Shown here one piece after another: positions 1-9,022 of a stretch of 64,000 nt of DNA. Origin of the DNA: Propionispora vibrioides. Lineage in GTDB: Bacteria > Bacillota > Negativicutes > Propionisporales > Propionisporaceae. Position numbers and translations under genes: made by a program. Each line of letters opens with the position of its first letter. The stretch's first letter is position 1. The notes beneath the pieces are model-generated. The model did not search any database. It was not told the origin of the DNA and worked only from the letters and a program-made list of their open reading frames with translations. The stretch covers positions 124,001 through 188,000 of the forward strand of contig NZ_FODY01000002.1 in the NCBI RefSeq assembly GCF_900110485.1. Direction: 5' to 3'.

Positions 1-693
1 TGGTGAACTGGCAAAATTCGCTCCGGCGTTTAAGATGGCCTCAAAATAGGATTGGCAAGCCCCGGCAAAAATAACTAAATCATCACGGGCCGGTTCAAAA
101 ATCCGGGCTTTTTTTACGGCTTCCACATAATAACGGGAATTACGGTAATTATTCATATCTTTAAAATTTTTTTTACCATTGCCAATTAACGCGTCATGGC
201 CGGTCAACACCAGAATATCGGGACGGAATTCATCAATAAGCTCAATCACCGCATCAGCCTGTTTCGATTCTTCGATACATCTTCCCACAGCTTCAATATT
301 CAGCTGATTATAGGTTTTCAGGCACATTCTTAAATATTCCTCATCACCGTCAATGTGCAGAACCCGTCCCGGCAGATCAAAAAAATCGTATTTCTTGGAT
401 GACTCCGAGCGGTTCAACTCCAATTGTTCCCTCTCCTGGCTGCGGCGCATCATCACTCTTTTGAGGCTTTCGTTATGCATTCCTTCCATTCGGACGATTT
501 CATTACGAAGGTTCTCCGCGTCCACTCTTTCCAGATCATCAATCGGCGCATCGGCCAGCAGCCGCAGATGCATGCCTTTAAGTACTGTGTAACTATGGCC
601 GCAGGCATCGTGATATATATCAGTAACTTTAAATACTATATCGCCACCATGTGATTTGCGAATGACCAAATCACCTATCTCTATATTAGCCAT
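1..693 (-). CDS. yabG: YabG, sporulation-specific protease (C-terminus off the window)
   Basis: Runs off the left edge; about 231 N-terminal residues are visible, against roughly 290 in the Bacillus subtilis protein. The reading frame opens at the ATG at 691-693 behind a GGAGGGG ribosome site. The N-terminus (IEIGDLVIRKSHGGDI) is the SH3-like start typical of YabG, and GHDALIGNG and GACQSYFEAIL match conserved blocks of peptidase family U57. In spore formers YabG is made in the mother cell and trims coat and cortex-associated proteins during spore maturation. Its presence is direct evidence that the organism belongs to a spore-forming lineage. The neighbouring rnmV-rsmA genes are its usual company in Firmicutes. 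Identity is confident; the catalytic C-terminal part is only partly visible. Confidence 0.9.
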   Translation of the reverse strand, partial: MANIEIGDLVIRKSHGGDIVFKVTDIYHDACGHSYTVLKGMHLRLLADAPIDDLERVDAENLRNEIVRMEGMHNESLKRVMMRRSQEREQLELNRSESSKKYDFFDLPGRVLHIDGDEEYLRMCLKTYNQLNIEAVGRCIEESKQADAVIELIDEFRPDILVLTGHDALIGNGKKNFKDMNNYRNSRYYVEAVKKARIFEPARDDLVIFAGACQSYFEAILNAGANFASSP

Positions 694-836
694 GCCAGAC
701 CCCTCCGTCTTATGTTGCTCTTTACTACATACTATGTAGAATTAAAAGCGTTGGTCACCACGCCGCCCCCCTCGTTTTGTCACAGTCAACCGCCTTGAGG
801 CAAATCATCTGGCCCTCTTGGGCGCATTCCGGTTAG

Positions 837-1001
837 CTAGTGGTCTGTAAACCCTAATTCTATAGTGTTCTTACGAGATCTTTTCCGCCCTGCTTTGTTG
901 TCATCGGCTTACATATTCCCGATATATACGCCTTCTCCGCCTCGCAGGACGAAAAATCTCTCGCAATTCATCCTATTGCCTTAGAGTTTACAGACCACTA
1001 G
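837..1001. repeat. Dispersed inverted-repeat element, copy A (165 bp)
   Basis: Bounded by 21-bp inverted repeats (CTAGTGGTCTGTAAAC... at 837-857 and its complement at 981-1001, 20 of 21 positions matching). A second copy of the same length lies at 16717-16881, about 91% identical by my count and in the same orientation. The core contains GTTGTCATCGGCTTAC and GACGAAAAATCTCTCGCAA, shared with other elements in the window. There is no coding capacity. The rest of the 694-1171 gap shows nothing I recognise beyond the ribosome site of the next gene. Confidence 0.85.
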
Positions 1002-1171
1002 CCCGGCATTTTTTCTTACTCCGGCAAAATCAGCCTGTGTCATTTAGCCTATCACTTCAATATACTATACCGATGAAACCGGTTGTGACCACTTTCATGA
1101 TCCGCCGTTTACTATTCCTGCCCTCTGTCGGTCACAATGCACCGCACTCCACTTTCACGAGGTGATGGCGC

Positions 1172-1954
1172 ATGATTACTATGGTAGTTCCGGCGCGCAA
1201 TGAAGCTGGCCGCATAACTACCGTACTGCAAAACGTAGCTACCCTGCCGGTCGACCACATCATCCTGGTTGCCAATGGTTCCCACGACGCTACCTTGCAA
1301 GAAGTGCTGCAGCTTAGAATTCCCAAGCTGCAAATTATCTACTTTCACGAATGTCTTGGCATTGACATTCCCCGCTCGATTGGAGCAAAGGTTGCCCTGG
1401 CTTTGGGCAGTGACGTTGTCGTATTCGTTGACGGCGATATGGTGGGAACGTTTAACGACAATCTCATAGAACTTATTGACGGAGTGTTGTTAAAGCACCT
1501 GGATATCGCGTTAACCAACTGTTATCCGTCGCCGCCCCGCCACATCGAACGCTATAATCCGACCTTTCAGTGGCGGCTTACCCTGAATAAAGAATTGGGA
1601 CTGGAAAAAAAAATCAACCTGGCTACCCCGGCCCATGGCCCGCACGCCGTCTCCAAACGGCTGCTGGAACTTATTCCACTCAGGGAACTGGCCATTCCAC
1701 CGGTCCCCATGGCCCTGGCCCGCTTGCACAAATTAAAAATTGATGTGGCAACAACCATCCCCCATTACCAGCTTGGTTCGTCTATCAAAAACCAGATTCA
1801 CACCCATAAAATTATTGATACTATTGTCGGAGACTGTCTGGAGGCTATTGCAGCTTTCCATAGCGAACCCCGGACCCGGCAAAACCAGACTAAGATTTTT
1901 CAGGGCTATAACAGCGAACGCCGTTTTGATCTCTTGGATTCCTTTCTGAAATAA
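1172..1954 (+). CDS. Family 2 glycosyltransferase
   Basis: 260 residues with a GT-A fold signature. The N-terminus MITMVVPARNEAGRI is the usual start of the nucleotide-sugar binding domain, and VVFVDGDMVG (about residues 86-95) carries the metal-binding D-x-D type motif. The start ATG follows GAGGTGAT at good spacing. No transmembrane segment is evident, so it is probably cytoplasmic or peripheral. It is the only plus-strand gene in the first 7 kb, lying between yabG and rsmA, and it shares a bidirectional terminator with rsmA. Acceptor and donor sugars cannot be told from sequence; a role in envelope or spore-surface polysaccharide is only a guess from the yabG neighbourhood. Confidence 0.75.
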   Translation: MITMVVPARNEAGRITTVLQNVATLPVDHIILVANGSHDATLQEVLQLRIPKLQIIYFHECLGIDIPRSIGAKVALALGSDVVVFVDGDMVGTFNDNLIELIDGVLLKHLDIALTNCYPSPPRHIERYNPTFQWRLTLNKELGLEKKINLATPAHGPHAVSKRLLELIPLRELAIPPVPMALARLHKLKIDVATTIPHYQLGSSIKNQIHTHKIIDTIVGDCLEAIAAFHSEPRTRQNQTKIFQGYNSERRFDLLDSFLK

Positions 1955-1994
1955 TAAAAGATCTGACCGTTTCTCTTCGGTCAGATCTTTTATT
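1954..1994. terminator. Bidirectional intrinsic terminator
   Basis: Stem AATAAAAGATCTGACCG, an eight-base loop, and its exact complement. A run of A on one side and T on the other allow it to end both the plus-strand glycosyltransferase and the converging minus-strand rsmA. Confidence 0.85.
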
Positions 1995-2838
1995 ACTTAC
2001 TCCAATAATTTGTAATGACCGCAAATTCTTCCAGGCTCAAGGTTTCGCCCCGCCTTGCTCCGTCAATACCTGCCGCCAGCAAAGCCTCCTTGATTTCTTC
2101 CGGTGGACGCCCCGTTGTTTTTAAAGCGTTAAACAAGGTTTTCCGGCGTTGCGAAAAGGCAGCCTTGACAATTTGGAAAAATAACTTTTCGCTCTGTACC
2201 ATCACCGGCGGCTGAGTACGGACGGTACAACGAATGACCGCCGATTCCACAGCCGGAGCCGGCACAAACGAGCGTGGCGGGACGATAAACATGATTTCCG
2301 GCTCGGTGTAATATTGTACCGCCACTGACAGTGCTCCATAATCTTTGGTTCCCGGTAAGGCAACCATCCGCTGGGCCACTTCTTTTTGCACCATCGTCAC
2401 CAATAGCTCCACTGGCAGGCGTTGTTCCAAGAGGCCCATGATAATTGGCGTCGTAATATAATAAGGAAGATTAGCCACAACCTTATATGACTCGGTCCCC
2501 ATTTCCTGGGAAATGTTAACCCGCAAAATATCGCCATGTACGATGCGTACATTCTCGCAACCTTCCAGCGTCTTGGCTAACACGCTTACTAGCTGCCGGT
2601 CAATTTCCACCGCCGTTACCTGCGCACCGCTGTGGGCCAGGCCCTGCGTCAGCGTGCCAATACCCGGTCCAATCTCCAGCACGGCATCGCCTGCCTGAAT
2701 ATTTGCCGCCTGAATGATAGCCTGTACCACCTGTTCATCAATCAGAAAGTTCTGTCCCAGTTTCTTGCTCATATGAATGCCAAAGGTCTTCAAGATATGT
2801 AAGGTCACGTCCCGGTTGGCAATGGTTGGCTCAATCAT
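1993..2838 (-). CDS. rsmA: 16S rRNA dimethyladenosine transferase RsmA (KsgA)
   Basis: 281 residues. Dimethylates the two adjacent adenosines in helix 45 of 16S rRNA using S-adenosylmethionine, a late 30S assembly step. KKLGQNFLID near residue 26, the SAM motif VLEIGPGIGTLT (about 53-64) and the catalytic NLPYYITTPI block (about 123-132) are all present. The ATG follows GAGGAGATAAC. The start overlaps the rnmV stop by four bases (ATGA), so the two are translationally coupled, as in many Firmicutes. Nothing unusual was seen. Confidence 0.95.
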   Translation of the reverse strand: MIEPTIANRDVTLHILKTFGIHMSKKLGQNFLIDEQVVQAIIQAANIQAGDAVLEIGPGIGTLTQGLAHSGAQVTAVEIDRQLVSVLAKTLEGCENVRIVHGDILRVNISQEMGTESYKVVANLPYYITTPIIMGLLEQRLPVELLVTMVQKEVAQRMVALPGTKDYGALSVAVQYYTEPEIMFIVPPRSFVPAPAVESAVIRCTVRTQPPVMVQSEKLFFQIVKAAFSQRRKTLFNALKTTGRPPEEIKEALLAAGIDGARRGETLSLEEFAVITNYWSK

Positions 2839-3371
2839 TTTGTTATCTCCTCTATCGCATTCCTAAAATCAGCACGGGTAACACCGTAATGGTTTAAGCG
2901 GTATAAAAAACTTTTGCCATTGGCATAGCCGATACCCAGCCGGTTCCCGATAACAGCGCGTCGCTCGGCGGCATTGGCCATTCCGGTCAAACCGTTTTCC
3001 AGCATATCCTGCCAGGAAAACTCTTCCTGCGGCTGCCACTCATGACATTTTACTTTGCTAAGCGCCGACCGGATGGCCTCGGCTGAAGCCTGCTCAATTC
3101 CGATATCACCGTTGGCCGTGGCATCAATACGGGCTACAAAAGCATGCTTGGCTTCCGGGAAGCGCTTGCTCAGAAACTTGCGGATCCGTTCTCCGGCGCT
3201 GTCAGGATCGGTAAGAATGATAATGCCCCGTTTTGTATAAGCTTGTTCAATTTTTTGCAAAACATGCGGCGGCATGCTAAAACCGCCTGTGGAAATGCAT
3301 TCAGCATCTACAGCCCGGCGGACGGCCTGTATATCCTGTTTACCTTCCACGACAATGATTTCTTTGATCAA
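2835..3371 (-). CDS. rnmV: Ribonuclease M5
   Basis: Endonuclease that finishes 5S rRNA maturation in low-GC Gram-positives. It consists of an N-terminal TOPRIM domain: IIVVEGKQDIQAV carries the catalytic Glu, and IILTDPDSAGERIR the Asp pair of the D-x-D motif. The frame is open further upstream, but I choose the TTG at 3369-3371 because it has a TAGGAGAG site at normal spacing and gives 178 residues, the family's usual length, beginning directly at the TOPRIM strand. It is coupled to rsmA downstream by a four-base overlap. Confidence 0.88.
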   Translation of the reverse strand: MIKEIIVVEGKQDIQAVRRAVDAECISTGGFSMPPHVLQKIEQAYTKRGIIILTDPDSAGERIRKFLSKRFPEAKHAFVARIDATANGDIGIEQASAEAIRSALSKVKCHEWQPQEEFSWQDMLENGLTGMANAAERRAVIGNRLGIGYANGKSFLYRLNHYGVTRADFRNAIEEITK

Positions 3372-3451
3372 GGTTACGCTCTCTCCTACTCTGCGGTGTA
3401 ACCACCCTGTTAGATTTACACATATGTTATTGTACCATGTCTCTGGCATTT

Positions 3452-3609
3452 ATACTATTATCCCAGCAAAAACAGGATATCTTTGCGGTCTTTTTTACCC
3501 ATCTCTGCGCTGTCGTCTTTGCCGGGCATCAGCCCGCCTGTGTCCTACGCCTTGCAGTGAACAAAAAATCCTCGCAACTCTTATCACGTTTTCAATGAAA
3601 TAATAGTAT
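3452..3609. repeat. Dispersed inverted-repeat element, copy B (158 bp)
   Basis: Lies between rnmV and the YabE-like gene. The ends ATACTATTAT (3452-3461) and ATAATAGTAT (3600-3609) are perfect complements. The core holds GAACAAAAAATCCTCGCAA at 3559-3577, nearly identical to the core of element I at 52432-52450 and related to the A/A', F, G and H cores, while its ends are unrelated to theirs. Confidence 0.75.
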
Positions 3610-3613
3610 TAGT

Positions 3614-3646
3614 AAAAAGAATAACAGGGCAAAGCCCTGTTATTCC
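3614..3646 (-). terminator. Intrinsic terminator of the YabE-like gene
   Basis: Hairpin GAATAACAGGGC/GCCCTGTTATTC followed on the minus strand by TTTTTACT. It overlaps the stop codon of the gene it ends. Confidence 0.8.
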
Positions 3647-4626
3647 AGTACATACACTTTTACCATTCGCCGGCCGAAGCTTATCGCTTCACCATAACCG
3701 TCCATACATAAGTCGACACGGTTTCCGACAATCGCACCGCCCGTATCGGCGGCCAAGGCCATGCCATAACCAGGGATAAATAAGCGGGAACCTAGAGGGA
3801 TTACCCTCGGATCAACCGCAACAATTCCCCGCCGGGCCTGCATGCCCGTCGCCGTAATGCCGGCGCCGGAACCATCCCAGGGATTATAGGCTGTGGCTTC
3901 CATCAGTTCGGAGCGTCTGAAGCGCATAGCGCCTCGAGAGGTTTCGACTGTGTCGCGTGTGCCAACACGAATGATTTTTGGTATTGACGGTTCGTTAACC
4001 CGTTCTGACAAAACCTCTTCCGAAACTTGATTTCCATCAGCAAAGTGCTGTTTGATGACAACCGTTTTGGTGCCATCCTGTCCTTCCTGTTCCACTGCTT
4101 CCATTCCCTTTTCCAGGGAGGCGTCAGGTTTGCGCAGGACAGCAAATAAATCTGGCTGTTGACGTTCTACAATTTTCTCTGATAATACGGTGGCGTTAAT
4201 TTGCAGGTTGGGAACCACTGCGGTGTCCGCCCCCGGTTCGAGACGGATATTGTCCGCAGACAGCCCCATACTGGCCGCCACTTCACCCACGGTAGGCTTG
4301 GCAGTTATGACAGACTGCGCCTTCCCCTGGTACATCACGGTAACAGGCATGGCCCGATACACGGTAATGACAGTGCCATTATCCAGCTTATCGGTAGACA
4401 TGCGATATTCATCTGGTGATTCTAATACTATATGTTCTTGAGCTAACACTGATTTGGGATCGCTATATAATGTACTTACGACAATATGTTTACCGTCTGT
4501 GATAATCTGCACCGTCTTGTACGTCCAGGCAAAACCGGCCGCTAGCATAGCAACAATAAGCAATACGCAAAGATACAATATTGTTTTTCGGCTTAATTTT
4601 GACTGGATAGTCTGAAAGTCGGTCAT
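3640..4626 (-). CDS. YabE-like cell-wall protein (DUF348, G5 and 3D domains)
   Basis: 328 residues. There is one N-terminal membrane anchor (about residues 16-35), then two DUF348 repeats (about 40-170), a G5-type region (about 195-240), and a C-terminal 3D domain ending AADTGGAIVGNRVDLCMDG, with the three conserved aspartates of the Rpf/MltA-like fold. Proteins of this architecture (B. subtilis YabE, and YocH-like 3D proteins) act on peptidoglycan outside the membrane. The gene lies between rnmV and tatD, exactly as yabE does in Bacillus. The start has a ribosome site (GGAGG) and the terminator overlaps the stop. Lytic activity is inferred from the 3D domain. Confidence 0.85.
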   Translation of the reverse strand: MTDFQTIQSKLSRKTILYLCVLLIVAMLAAGFAWTYKTVQIITDGKHIVVSTLYSDPKSVLAQEHIVLESPDEYRMSTDKLDNGTVITVYRAMPVTVMYQGKAQSVITAKPTVGEVAASMGLSADNIRLEPGADTAVVPNLQINATVLSEKIVERQQPDLFAVLRKPDASLEKGMEAVEQEGQDGTKTVVIKQHFADGNQVSEEVLSERVNEPSIPKIIRVGTRDTVETSRGAMRFRRSELMEATAYNPWDGSGAGITATGMQARRGIVAVDPRVIPLGSRLFIPGYGMALAADTGGAIVGNRVDLCMDGYGEAISFGRRMVKVYVLE

Positions 4627-4738
4627 TCAATTCCTCCTTTTTTGGCACCTGTGGAATATACCATAATTATCCCTAGTTGTCAACAGCAAGAGCGTCACAC
4701 GACATTCAAATTATATGCCAGTCCTGGGTTTTTTATGC

Positions 4739-4778
4739 AAAAAAACTGCGGAGCATCCATCGGAGCCGCAGTTTTTTC
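4739..4778 (-). terminator. Intrinsic terminator of metG-tatD
   Basis: Stem ACTGCGG/CCGCAGT flanked by A7 and T6, directly after the tatD stop on the minus strand. Confidence 0.85.
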
Positions 4779-4789
4779 TATCACATAAG

Positions 4790-5569
4790 CTACATCATAG
4801 ATCCAATACCAATGGCAAACAGCCGCCGCACATTGTCCGACGTAACCCGGGCCAGTTCGGCCAGCTCCATGCCGCGTAACTCGGCAATACACTCAGCCAC
4901 CAGGCGCACATGGGCCGGCTCGTTTCGCTTTCCCCGGTAGGGGTGAGGTGTGAGATAAGGCGAGTCGGTTTCCACTAACAGCCTTTCCAGGGGAACCTGG
5001 CAGGCAATTTCCTTTAACTTGGCCGCATTGGTAAATGTTACCGGACCGCCCAGCGATACATAAAAGCCAAGCTTGATCACTTCCCGCGCCATTTCCAGAC
5101 TGCCGGAAAAGCAGTGTAGAACCCCCTGCACTCCTTTCCCCTCATGCTTTAAAATGTGCAGCGTATCCTGATGGGCATCACGATCATGAATGATCACAGG
5201 TTTATGACACTGCCGCGCCACATCAAGCTGCCGGACAAAAACAGCTTCCTGGGTCTCACGGGGCGAAAAATCATAATAATAATCCAGTCCGATTTCGCCA
5301 ATCGCCACCACTTTATCCAGTTCAGTCCATGCCGCCAATTGTTCGTAGTCTTCCCGTCGGGCATCCTTCGCATCATGAGGATGAATGCCAACGGCAGCAT
5401 AGACCATAGCATACTTTTGACTCAAGGCTATGGACTGCCGGGAAGACTCCATACAGGTCCCAACATTGATGATGCCGCTTATTCCATTGCTGACAGCCCG
5501 TTCAATGACCGCCGCCTGATCGTCCGTATATTTTTCATCATCAATATGCGCATGGGAATCAAATAGCAT
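4790..5569 (-). CDS. tatD: TatD-family metal-dependent DNase
   Basis: 259 residues. TIM-barrel amidohydrolase fold with the metal ligands visible in order: DSHAHID at the N-terminus, GEIGLDYYY (Glu ligand), HDRDAH, HCFSGS and ETDSPYLTPHPYRG. Family members are metal-dependent 3'-5' exonucleases implicated in DNA repair and quality control. I start at the ATG at 5567-5569, which has AGGTGG at good spacing, rather than the GTG three codons upstream. It follows metG after a nine-base gap and ends at a strong terminator, so metG-tatD is one transcript. Confidence 0.92.
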   Translation of the reverse strand: MLFDSHAHIDDEKYTDDQAAVIERAVSNGISGIINVGTCMESSRQSIALSQKYAMVYAAVGIHPHDAKDARREDYEQLAAWTELDKVVAIGEIGLDYYYDFSPRETQEAVFVRQLDVARQCHKPVIIHDRDAHQDTLHILKHEGKGVQGVLHCFSGSLEMAREVIKLGFYVSLGGPVTFTNAAKLKEIACQVPLERLLVETDSPYLTPHPYRGKRNEPAHVRLVAECIAELRGMELAELARVTSDNVRRLFAIGIGSMM

Positions 5570-5578
5570 AACCGCCAC

Positions 5579-7513
5579 CTACTTTACTTTGCTGCCGGGC
5601 GGCATATCGGGAGCCGTTGCCAGGGTCAGTTTTTCACCGTCAGAAGCAGCCAGTACCATCCCTCTTGATTCAATGCCGCGAATCTTCGCCGGTTTTAAGT
5701 TTACAATCATAACCACATTTTTACCCACCAGTTCTTCCGGCGTGTAATGTTTGGCAATACCGGACACAATGCTGCGCTGTTCGGAACCCAGGTCAACCGT
5801 CAGCAGCAGCAACTTATCCGCTCCCTTGACCTTTTCTGCCGCCAGCACCTTGGCGACCCGCAAATCCAGCTTGGCAAACTCATCAATGGTAACCTCCGGT
5901 ATAGCCGGAACTGCTTCTACTGTTTTCTTTACTTCGACGTGAGCAGCCGCTTTTCCTGCTCCGTTATCGGCAGTCTTGATTTCAATCCGGGGGAAGATGG
6001 GTTCAGGATGGGCGGCAACCTGTGTGCCGGAAGGGAGCAAACCCCATTCTTTAGCCATTTCCAACGTAACCTCGGTAAAATCTCCCACCAGACCCAACTG
6101 GCTGTATATTTTAGGCGCGGTCAACGGCATAAAGGGAGAAATCAAAATAGCAACAATTCTGAGCGTTTCCGCCAAATTATATAAAACAGTATCAAGACGT
6201 TCTTTTTTTGCCGGGTCCTTGGCCAGTGCCCAGGGCCCGGTTTCATCAATGTATTTATTCGTGCGGCTGATCAGGGCCCACACTTCCTTAATCGCTCCGT
6301 TAATATCAAGCTGCTCCATCATAGCCTGATAGGACGACACGGTCTGTTTTGCCAAACTAATCAGCCCGTCATCAATGGCTTCCGTCACATGGCTGTTTTG
6401 CACCACACCGCCATTGAACCGGTGAATCATATTCAGGGTCCGGTGTAGCAAATTGCCCAAATCATTGGCAAGGTCGGAATTGATACGGTTGATAAGCGCG
6501 TCCCGCGAAAAATTGCCATCCATGCCCAGGTTGATTTCCCGCAGTAAAAAATAGCGAATGGTGTCGGCGCCGAATTCGTCGATTAAAGCCACCGGATCGA
6601 TAACATTGCCCTTTGACTTGGACATCTTATCACCTTCAACTACCAGCCAGCCATGGCCATAAACTTTCTTCGGCAGGGGAACGCCCAGCGCCATAAGAAT
6701 GACCGGCCAGATAATCGAATGGAACCGGACAATTTCCTTGCCGACCAAATGGATGTCGGCAGGCCAGTATTTGGCAAACTTCTCCCGGTCGTGCATATAG
6801 CCGGCAGCCGTAATATAATTCGTTAGCGCATCAAACCAGACATATACTACATGTTTAGGATCAAACGGCACCGGGATCCCCCAATCAAAGGTTGTCCGGG
6901 ATACGCACAAGTCCTCCAGTCCGCCTTTAATGAAATTAATCATTTCGTTACGGCGGGAGGTCGGTTGAATAAAATCAGGGTTTTCCTCAATAAATTGGAG
7001 CAGCCGGTCCTGATATTTGGACATACGGAAGAAATAGCTTTCCTCACCCAACAGTTCTACCGGCCGGCCGCAGTCGGGGCATTTGCCGTCCTCTAACTGC
7101 CGCTCTAACCAAAAGGTTTCGCAAGGGGTACAATACCAACCCTCATAGGAAGCTTTATAAATATCACCCTGGTCATAAATTTTCTGAAAGATCGCCTGCA
7201 CCACTTCCCGATGACGCTTTTCTGTCGTGCGAATAAAGTCATCATGGGAAATATGAAGCTTCTGCCATAAATTCTGAAAAGACGCCACGATTTTATCTAC
7301 ATAGGCAATCGGGGTTACCTGTTCCTCCTGTGCTTTACGCTGAATCTTTTGTCCATGTTCATCGGACCCTGTCAAGAAGAATACATCAAAGCCCGCCAGC
7401 CGCTTATACCGTGCGATGGCGTCAGCCACCGTAGTACAATAGGCATGTCCGATATGCAACCGGTCACTGGGATAATAAATCGGGGTGGTGATATAAAACG
7501 TTTGTTTCTCCAT
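5579..7513 (-). CDS. metG: Methionyl-tRNA synthetase
   Basis: 644 residues. Class I synthetase charging tRNA-Met. It has HIGH at residues 20-23, a zinc knuckle (CTPC ... CPDC, about 127-148), KMSKS near residue 295, an anticodon-binding helical domain, and a C-terminal Trbp111-like tRNA-binding domain (KLDLRVAKVLAAEKVKGADK onward) that mediates dimerisation. The start follows AAGGAGG. No T-box is seen in its leader; the upstream gap is shared with the divergent abrB-type gene. Confidence 0.97.
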   Translation of the reverse strand: MEKQTFYITTPIYYPSDRLHIGHAYCTTVADAIARYKRLAGFDVFFLTGSDEHGQKIQRKAQEEQVTPIAYVDKIVASFQNLWQKLHISHDDFIRTTEKRHREVVQAIFQKIYDQGDIYKASYEGWYCTPCETFWLERQLEDGKCPDCGRPVELLGEESYFFRMSKYQDRLLQFIEENPDFIQPTSRRNEMINFIKGGLEDLCVSRTTFDWGIPVPFDPKHVVYVWFDALTNYITAAGYMHDREKFAKYWPADIHLVGKEIVRFHSIIWPVILMALGVPLPKKVYGHGWLVVEGDKMSKSKGNVIDPVALIDEFGADTIRYFLLREINLGMDGNFSRDALINRINSDLANDLGNLLHRTLNMIHRFNGGVVQNSHVTEAIDDGLISLAKQTVSSYQAMMEQLDINGAIKEVWALISRTNKYIDETGPWALAKDPAKKERLDTVLYNLAETLRIVAILISPFMPLTAPKIYSQLGLVGDFTEVTLEMAKEWGLLPSGTQVAAHPEPIFPRIEIKTADNGAGKAAAHVEVKKTVEAVPAIPEVTIDEFAKLDLRVAKVLAAEKVKGADKLLLLTVDLGSEQRSIVSGIAKHYTPEELVGKNVVMIVNLKPAKIRGIESRGMVLAASDGEKLTLATAPDMPPGSKVK

Positions 7514-7562
7514 CGTAATCCTCCTTAATCAACCTATAAAATTTACCCGCTAAAAAGCGAAA

Positions 7563-7804
7563 ATTCGACTTCCATATGCTTTATTTTTTACCAACAAAAT
7601 ACAACATCTAATTTCCAATTATAGTAATCGTATTCCAGCTTGTCAAATCACTTTTCCACTATAATATGAGTTTATTCGACAAAAACAACCGTCTTTTGAC
7701 GACATCATTCGACTTTTCATGGTAAATATATTTTTATATGGAAAAATAAGGTTGACAGCTATTGTAATATTTGGTATGATTTAGTCAGACAAGTTTTGTC
7801 GAAT
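7563..7804. promoter_or_regulatory. metG/abrB intergenic region with four ATTCGAC motifs
   Basis: In this 320-base divergent gap the heptamer ATTCGAC occurs at 7563, 7674 and 7707, and inverted (GTCGAAT) at 7798-7804. The last overlaps a small palindrome GACAAGTTTTGTC at 7788-7800. The spacing and the position around the downstream promoter suggest binding sites for a regulator, possibly the AbrB-type protein itself. This is inference from motif repetition only. Confidence 0.35.
7752..7780 (+). promoter_or_regulatory. Sigma-A-type promoter of the abrB-type gene
   Basis: TTGACA at 7752-7757, a 17-base spacer and TATGAT at 7775-7780, about 55 bases before the start codon. The spacing is ideal for the housekeeping sigma factor. 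Confidence 0.75.
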
Positions 7805-7835
7805 AATGTTGTATTTGAGAGGGGAATTTTCAATT

Positions 7836-8090
7836 ATGAAATCAACAGGAATCGTACGCAAAGTGGACGAGTTAGGAAGAGTTGTCATTCCTATCGAACT
7901 GAGACGCACACTAGATATAGAAGAAAAAGACGCTTTGGAAATTTATGTAGACAGCGACCGGATCATTCTCCGGAAATACGAGCCTTCCTGCGCTTGTGTA
8001 TTCTGCGGCAATGCGGACGAAGTAACCGTTTTTAGAAACAAAAACATCTGCAAGGAATGTCTAACCGCCATGACAGAAAAAGCCATTTAA
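7836..8090 (+). CDS. AbrB-family transition-state regulator with C-terminal zinc ribbon
   Basis: 84 residues. The N-terminus (KSTGIVRKVDELGRVVIP followed by ELRRTLDI) is the swapped-hairpin AbrB/SpoVT DNA-binding domain. The C-terminus adds CVFCG ... CKEC, a four-cysteine zinc ribbon that Bacillus AbrB lacks but clostridial relatives often carry. The ATG at 7836 is chosen because GAGAGGGGAA precedes it; an in-frame upstream start would add ten residues absent from the family. AbrB proteins repress post-exponential genes including sporulation and biofilm functions. The gene is divergent from metG. Confidence 0.85.
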   Translation: MKSTGIVRKVDELGRVVIPIELRRTLDIEEKDALEIYVDSDRIILRKYEPSCACVFCGNADEVTVFRNKNICKECLTAMTEKAI

Positions 8091-8170
8091 CGCTTTTTCC
8101 TGGGACAAGTACTTACGCCAGTTTGGGTCCCCATGTTTTCGCTCAGGAGACCGCTGCCGGTCAGTAGCCG

Positions 8171-9022
8171 TCAGTGGTCCTTTAGTTCAATGACAGCCTG
8201 GTATACCTCACGCTTAGGAAGTCCCAATTCAGATGCCACCAGTCGGATGGCATCTTTTTTATTTTTACCGGAGCGGATTAATTGCTCCACATAGGAAACA
8301 GGCGACAGATTTTCTTGCCGACTTTCCGTTTCTCCGGTAGCCGGACATCCTTCCACAACAAGCGTAAATTCTCCCCGGGGAGACTGCTGTGTAAAGTATT
8401 CCACCAGACTCTGCAAATCGCCGCGCACAAACTCCTCGAATTTTTTGGTAAGTTCCCGGGCGGCAACCGCCCGGCGGCTGCCAAAAGCCGCTTGCAATTC
8501 TGCCAGCGTCGCCATCAACCGATGCGGCGATTCATAAAATACCATCGTGCAGGAATGTGCCGCCCAGCGGCCTAATAACTCCTGCCGTTTCTTTTTTGTC
8601 TTGGGCAAAAAACCGAGAAAGGTGAACGCCGTGGTATCCAGTCCGGAACAGACCAGCGCCGACAATGCCGCATTGGCTCCCGGTACCGGTATAACCAAAA
8701 TACCCTGCTCAATCGCCAATCTGGCCAAATCGACACCGGGATCGGAAATTCCGGGCATACCGGCATCACTGACAGCGGCAATATCCTCGCCGTTAAGCAG
8801 GCGGGCGACAAGTTCCGGTCCTCTTTGCTCCTTGTTGTGCTCATGATAGCTGACTAGCGGCGTATGAATATCAAAATGGCTAAGCAGTTTCCTGGTATGT
8901 CTGGTATCCTCGGCGGCGATGACCGTCACCTCTTTCAGAGTGCGGACCGCCCGGTAGGTCATATCCTCCAAATTGCCAATCGGGGTGGCGCATAAAAAAA
9001 GTCTGCCGTATTCTCTAGTCAT
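8171..9022 (-). CDS. rsmI: 16S rRNA 2'-O-ribose methyltransferase RsmI
   Basis: 283 residues. Methylates C1402 of 16S rRNA at the ribose 2'-O using S-adenosylmethionine. It has the tetrapyrrole-methylase fold: LFLCATPIGNLEDMTYRA at the N-terminus, AAEDTRHTRKLL, VSDAGMPGISDPG and PGANAAL. The C-terminal helical region KNKKDAIRLVASELGLPK resembles the usual RsmI tail. The start overlaps the stop of the upstream methyltransferase by four bases, and the order matches the yabB-rsmI neighbours of other Firmicutes. Confidence 0.95.
   Translation of the reverse strand: MTREYGRLFLCATPIGNLEDMTYRAVRTLKEVTVIAAEDTRHTRKLLSHFDIHTPLVSYHEHNKEQRGPELVARLLNGEDIAAVSDAGMPGISDPGVDLARLAIEQGILVIPVPGANAALSALVCSGLDTTAFTFLGFLPKTKKKRQELLGRWAAHSCTMVFYESPHRLMATLAELQAAFGSRRAVAARELTKKFEEFVRGDLQSLVEYFTQQSPRGEFTLVVEGCPATGETESRQENLSPVSYVEQLIRSGKNKKDAIRLVASELGLPKREVYQAVIELKDH

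Noticed and set aside
837..1001. Element A as an insertion sequence
   Set aside because: 165 bp, no transposase and no clear target duplication; called a dispersed repeat instead.
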